NCBI RefSeq assembly: GCF_032854445.1
Contig: NC_088302.1
Span: 30,163,979-30,227,978 of the forward strand
Reading direction: 5' to 3'
Length of the DNA: 64,000 bases
Origin: Liolophura sinensis
Lineage: Eukaryota; Mollusca; Polyplacophora; Chitonida; Chitonidae
The translations under genes were made by a program, and so were the position numbers. This document shows, in pieces, positions 60,101 to 64,000 of this stretch (positions are counted from its first letter, which is position 1; each line of letters opens with the position of its first letter). Under the pieces are notes generated by a model that searched no databases, had not been told where the DNA came from, and worked only from the letters and a program-made list of their open reading frames with translations.

Positions 60101-61246
60101 GTTGATGATGTGGTGTGTTCTTTACATTAACTGGCTCTCAGGACTAGAGAAAAAATTGGGAGGATCTGGTGGAAACTACCGCGTCTCTCCAGGTACCCTA
60201 ACTAACCATCCTGTGGGTGGAGGAAACCAAACCGTCTTTGACAATTTTCATCAGGTGAGGCCGCATCCAGGGCAGTTTATATCCCGGATTCGAACAGGCC
60301 ACCACCTTCCTCCACATCCTGTCGTTAATAGAGAGAGCCATTATTTCATAGCATGGGTACAGTTCCATAAACCAGCATTATGTTATCCTAACCCATAACA
60401 CTTGGGTATTTATATACATGGGATAAAAATGAACATGCTCAGTTAATGACTGAGGGTGGAAGTATAAGTTTTTCAAGGGTTTAAAATGGAAGAAACAAAT
60501 GTATGTCAGCCGCAATGGAGTCGGCGGGGATTCTACAACCAAACCACGTTAGGGATGGCCAGTGGAACACGAAGAAAGCGATACTGGTATACAATGTATT
60601 AGGAAAAATATGTGTTACAAGGCATAAAAGAATTAAGAGTAGAAGAAAATACACAACAAACACTCCAGTTGTCGAGAAATAAAAGATCATAGTGTTTTTA
60701 TCAAGAATGTATATATATACACATAATTTCCATATAAATAAATGGTTTCTTTATAGTAGAAAGACACTTTAGTGTAACACTTAACGAATTCATCAAAATT
60801 TTGACGTCTATATAGAAATGATGTTCATAACAGGTATTAATTAGTACAATGTAATAAAAATTAGATATACATCTATATCCGAACCAGCGGAAATTAATAC
60901 TTCTATCGAAGGCGTACATTTATTTCTCAATAATAAAAACATACTAAGAAAGAGACCGTAATACTTTTGTCTAGTTCCATACAAAGACGCCTTTGAACAT
61001 TTTTAGAATAAATATGTATCTTCACGATTTGCTTCGTTGTAATGAACACCTGACCTGAACGTGTGGGTGTTTCAAGGTGCTATATGTGTTTAAGGCTCAG
61101 TGGAAAAGCATTCTCGTTTTTAGCACTTTTTTTAACGCCTCCGTAAAAATGAAAAATAACAAAACAGAGCAACAGTCCGAGGTAGATTTTGTTGCACCTT
61201 CGTTTCTATCACAGACAATATTATCAGGTGAATTAACTCCGAGCAC
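57196..61246. other. intergenic region between gene C and the kinase gene
   Basis: Contains a CACTCACT-type SINE tail remnant just upstream (56900-56925) and a 21-bp minisatellite (59105-59790). A B-box-like GTTCGAATCC on the minus strand near 60290 hints at another tRNA-derived repeat. Open frames at 57652-57918 and 57851-58129 overlap on opposite strands and are not recognised. TTTATT at 60918-60923 could be the poly(A) signal of the kinase gene on the minus strand. Confidence 0.5.
59105..59790. repeat. minisatellite, ~21-bp unit, about 33 copies
   Basis: Unit CACCAGTATCACGACTACTC plus one base, with many substitutions and small indels. It gives Thr-rich open frames on the plus strand and Arg/Asp-rich ones on the minus strand, neither convincing as a gene. 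Confidence 0.92.
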
Positions 61247-63503
61247 TCAGTTACAAGAATTCATGAAAAATTCCACACACTTCACGAAAACTGGAAGACT
61301 CAGTCGTTGTGCAGGATTGTCACACATCAACAAAGACCCCAACATTTCCAAGTCTGGCAGATGAGCATCCTCCCCGATCACACGCAAGACGTAACCCAGG
61401 CTGTACAGGTCTGACTTGACGCTAGACGGCGCTTGATTAACAACTTCCGGGGCAATGTGATGGCAGTCCACCATGTCTTCGGGGTTCACAGTACTGGTGT
61501 AGCTGGAGTTAAACGTTGCCATACCCATGTCCACGAATTTCACCTTGAGGGACTCTTGACTGTCGTCCAAGAGGATGTTGTCGAACTTTATGTCGTTCAG
61601 AAGGACGCCTTTCTGGTGGATTTTCTGCAGTCCCTGGGCCGCTTGTAGAGTAAATTGCAGCCATGTCTTTCTGTCGGCCCCTCTGGCCATTAAATCCTCT
61701 ACAGTTGTTCCCTGACCAACACACTCCTGGACCAGAATGGGATCGCCGCCTTTGCTAGCCATGTTGATGAGCCCGTGGACTTTGGGTACAGCTCCGGTGT
61801 CTTGTAGGTACCGCTGTATCTTTGCCTCCCTTTCGATTTCCTCCACAGACGCCCGGTTCGGCTTAAAGAATTTAGCGGCAATGTTCGTCGCCATCTCGTC
61901 ATGTTCAAGCCTGCCGCGCTGGACGTATCCATAGCCGCCTTCACCAAGAATGTCACAGGCTCCATCGTCCAGGTATTCCAAGTCCAGATCGGTGCGGGAA
62001 ATACTAGGGATGGACACAGTACTTAGTGAAGCCGTAAGTGTGAACTGTCTTGGCTGAGTCGGGGAGTCACATCGGGAAGGGGCTGGTGGTGTGGGGACGG
62101 ATGGTACTCTAAGCTCTGGACGTTTGGGCTCTGGCTGGGTCCCAGGGGAGATAGACTTTGGTCTCTGTCGTTTTCGAGGGACCGGATCTTTACTGCTCTC
62201 CGCAACTCCCTTCACTGACAAATCCAAGAATGATATCTGGGTAGAGCCTTTACTTGGCGGTACTCCTCGTGGCAGATTTGCCAGACCTTGGGTTGGCCCT
62301 GTAGAATGTACCGTACGGTTAACGTGGACAGCATCAGGTTTGTGGACAAACAGCCGCCTGACCACAGGCCTTGTTGATGATGACAGTTCCTCACCGCCAA
62401 GATTTACCTGTGAAGCAGAAAAGGAAACAAAAACCAACTATTTATTATAACATATTATTTATTACTGCATGGTTCTGATTCTTGCCAGCGAAAAGTTCTG
62501 CGCTTCGTTCACCTGAAATCCACTGGACTACAACATGGAAATTTGTCTGCATCAATATGTACAACAGGCATCTCAGCTGAGCTGGAAAACCTTGGAAAAA
62601 TAATCCTATGCATTTTAATGGACTTGCTGCATACATTTACTTTGATTATATTATTATATGTGTTATCTATGTCTGTCAATTTACAAATCATGTCACGTGA
62701 TTTTATCTAAATTAAAAAGGTGCTATCACTTTTGAAATGCCCATTTCTAGTTTAGACACAGGATTATATACTTGTCATTGATTTAAATTTGGACTGAAAT
62801 GGTTTTGGTTGTAACTGAAGACTCTAAATTGCTCTTTTAATCTGAACTTTAATTTTCGAAAATGGTTGTGTATTTGTGTACATAAAAGCCAGGAATTTTG
62901 CGATCATATTATAAGTAAGAGGCAACACCTTTATAGACAGACCTGAACTAAATGCACTATGTCTGACAGATGAAACTTTGTCTCTTACATAAACACAAAG
63001 TGAGCCTACCTGGTCAGACCTGTGGTATTCTGCCCGAGGGTGAGAGTTCCGGGCTTGCCGCGAGCCATGGTACTGGCGCTGTACAGAGGGGTCAGAGTAC
63101 ACAGGGCTCTGATACCAGTCCACCTCCTCCATAACTCTGGGGACAAACAGCCTGAGGGTGAGCATTCCAGGCCTGCCGTGACCCATGGTACTGGCGCTGT
63201 ACAGAGGGGTCAGAGTACACAGGGCTCTGATACCAGTCACCTCCTCCATAACTCTGGGGACAAACAACCTGGGGGTGAGTGTTCCAGGCCTGCTGCGAGC
63301 CATGGTACTGGCGCTGAACAGAGGGGTCAGGATGTGTAGGGCTCTGATACCAGTCACCTCCATAACTCTGGGGACAAGCAACCTGGGGGTGAGTGTTCCA
63401 GGCCTGCCGTGAACTACGGTACTGCGGCAGTACATTGGGGTCAGGGTACACAGGGTTCTGATACAGTCACCTTTTCCATAACCCTGAGGATATAGGCCTA
63501 CAG

Positions 63504-63575
<72 letters not shown>

Positions 63576-64000
63576 ATATATATACGTGTGAGAAAACTGT
63601 TTGCAGGACTTATATATATAGTGTATATATATATACAGTATATATGATAAAATTATCCCCTTTTTTTTTTGCTTTTTATATGTATGTACATTTCAACTGT
63701 TTTATAGTTAATTTCAGTCATGAACAAACGGGGTACGGAGACATTCAAAGATCGATGCCAAAAATATACCGTGGGGAATTCGGATTTTTTCAACGGAGTA
63801 GTGAACATCTAGCACACAAAGTATGACAGTGCATATACCGTATAGGCTTACCTGATAGTAGTTGTAGGGGTGTCTTGGATAGTCACGTGCCCCCCGTGGG
63901 TGGATATGATGGTAGTAAGGGGGCATCCTAGGATAAGATGTACGATTCCAAGGAGTGTCGAAATCGACATGTCGTCTTGTTTGGTACTGCTGTGGACCAG
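61247..64000 (-). CDS. protein kinase with Pro/Tyr/Gln-rich N-terminal repeats, 5' part beyond the window
   Basis: Minus-strand exons: 63852-64000 (open at the window edge), 63010-63483, 61247-62407; joins are phase 0 and GT-AG. The last exon (386 residues) has a Ser/Pro-rich linker and then a kinase domain from about residue 152: GEGGYGYV loop (155-162), Lys in AAKFF (179), VLLNDIKFDN as catalytic loop (D272, N277; the HRD Arg is Leu-Asn here), DMG in place of DFG (293-295), APE (319-321), SDLYSLG (from 332) and the late Arg in NPAQRLS. All residues for phosphotransfer are present, so activity is likely. The family was not identified. Upstream exons encode YYHHIHPRGARDY and repeats of a DWYQSPVYSDPSVQRQYHG-type unit, interrupted by two opposite frameshifts. 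Confidence 0.82.
63010..63483 (-). repeat. in-exon tandem repeat of ~117 bp in the kinase gene
   Basis: Four units, each coding in one frame for a DWYQSPVYSDPSVQRQYHG-like stretch and a PQSYGG end (about 38-39 residues). Unit lengths differ by a few bases: GATACAGTCAC at the upstream end lacks a C, and CCAGTCCACC near 63120 has an extra C compared with sister units. Confidence 0.85.
63505..63650. repeat. (AT)n microsatellite
   Basis: Long TATATA runs with short interruptions, in the intron upstream of the 63010-63483 exon. Confidence 0.95.

Noticed and set aside
60130-60380. 109-codon plus-strand frame rich in Gly and His
   Set aside because: The region has a B-box-like GTTCGAATCC on the minus strand and looks like an old tRNA-derived repeat; too weak to annotate as a gene or as a specific element.

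Overview
This is nuclear DNA of an animal, most likely a mollusc and probably a bivalve. Coding sequence is broken into short exons with GT-AG introns. The window carries many copies of a tRNA-headed SINE (A box, B box, a conserved body and an AAATA tail) and one copy of a second SINE; I recall both types from bivalve genomes. The lineage is an inference from these repeats and was not searched.

The main content is a cluster of three Cys-loop (pentameric ligand-gated) anion channel genes of the glycine receptor / GluCl / GABA receptor class. Gene A (+, 6673-16871) is complete in eight exons. Gene B (-, 27852-35871) is its inverted copy, with the same exon sizes but a one-base deletion in exon 4 and a frame mismatch at the last splice junction, so it looks like a recent pseudogene unless these are assembly errors. 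Gene C (+, 49655-57195) is a diverged paralogue with the same exon sizes and phases up to exon 6; its signal-peptide exon was not found. A protein kinase gene (-, 61247 to beyond the right edge) closes the window.

Layout: left arm of a large inverted duplication (about 1-17425, holding gene A), a unique spacer (17426-26600) with a Ulp1-like protease remnant and a 3.5 kb array of a 99-bp unit, then the right arm (26600 to about 40430, holding gene B). After this come a gene-poor stretch with a 38-bp minisatellite, gene C, a 21-bp minisatellite and the kinase. A and B are convergent, so the duplication is a tail-to-tail palindrome with a 9 kb spacer.

The most unusual feature is that two minisatellites appear to be seeded by coding sequence of the channel gene itself: one from the M4-coding end of the last exon and one from the exon 3 end with its splice donor. 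Both occur in both arms with different copy numbers. All channel copies also carry leucine at pore position 6', where glycine, GABA and glutamate-gated chloride channels normally have threonine.
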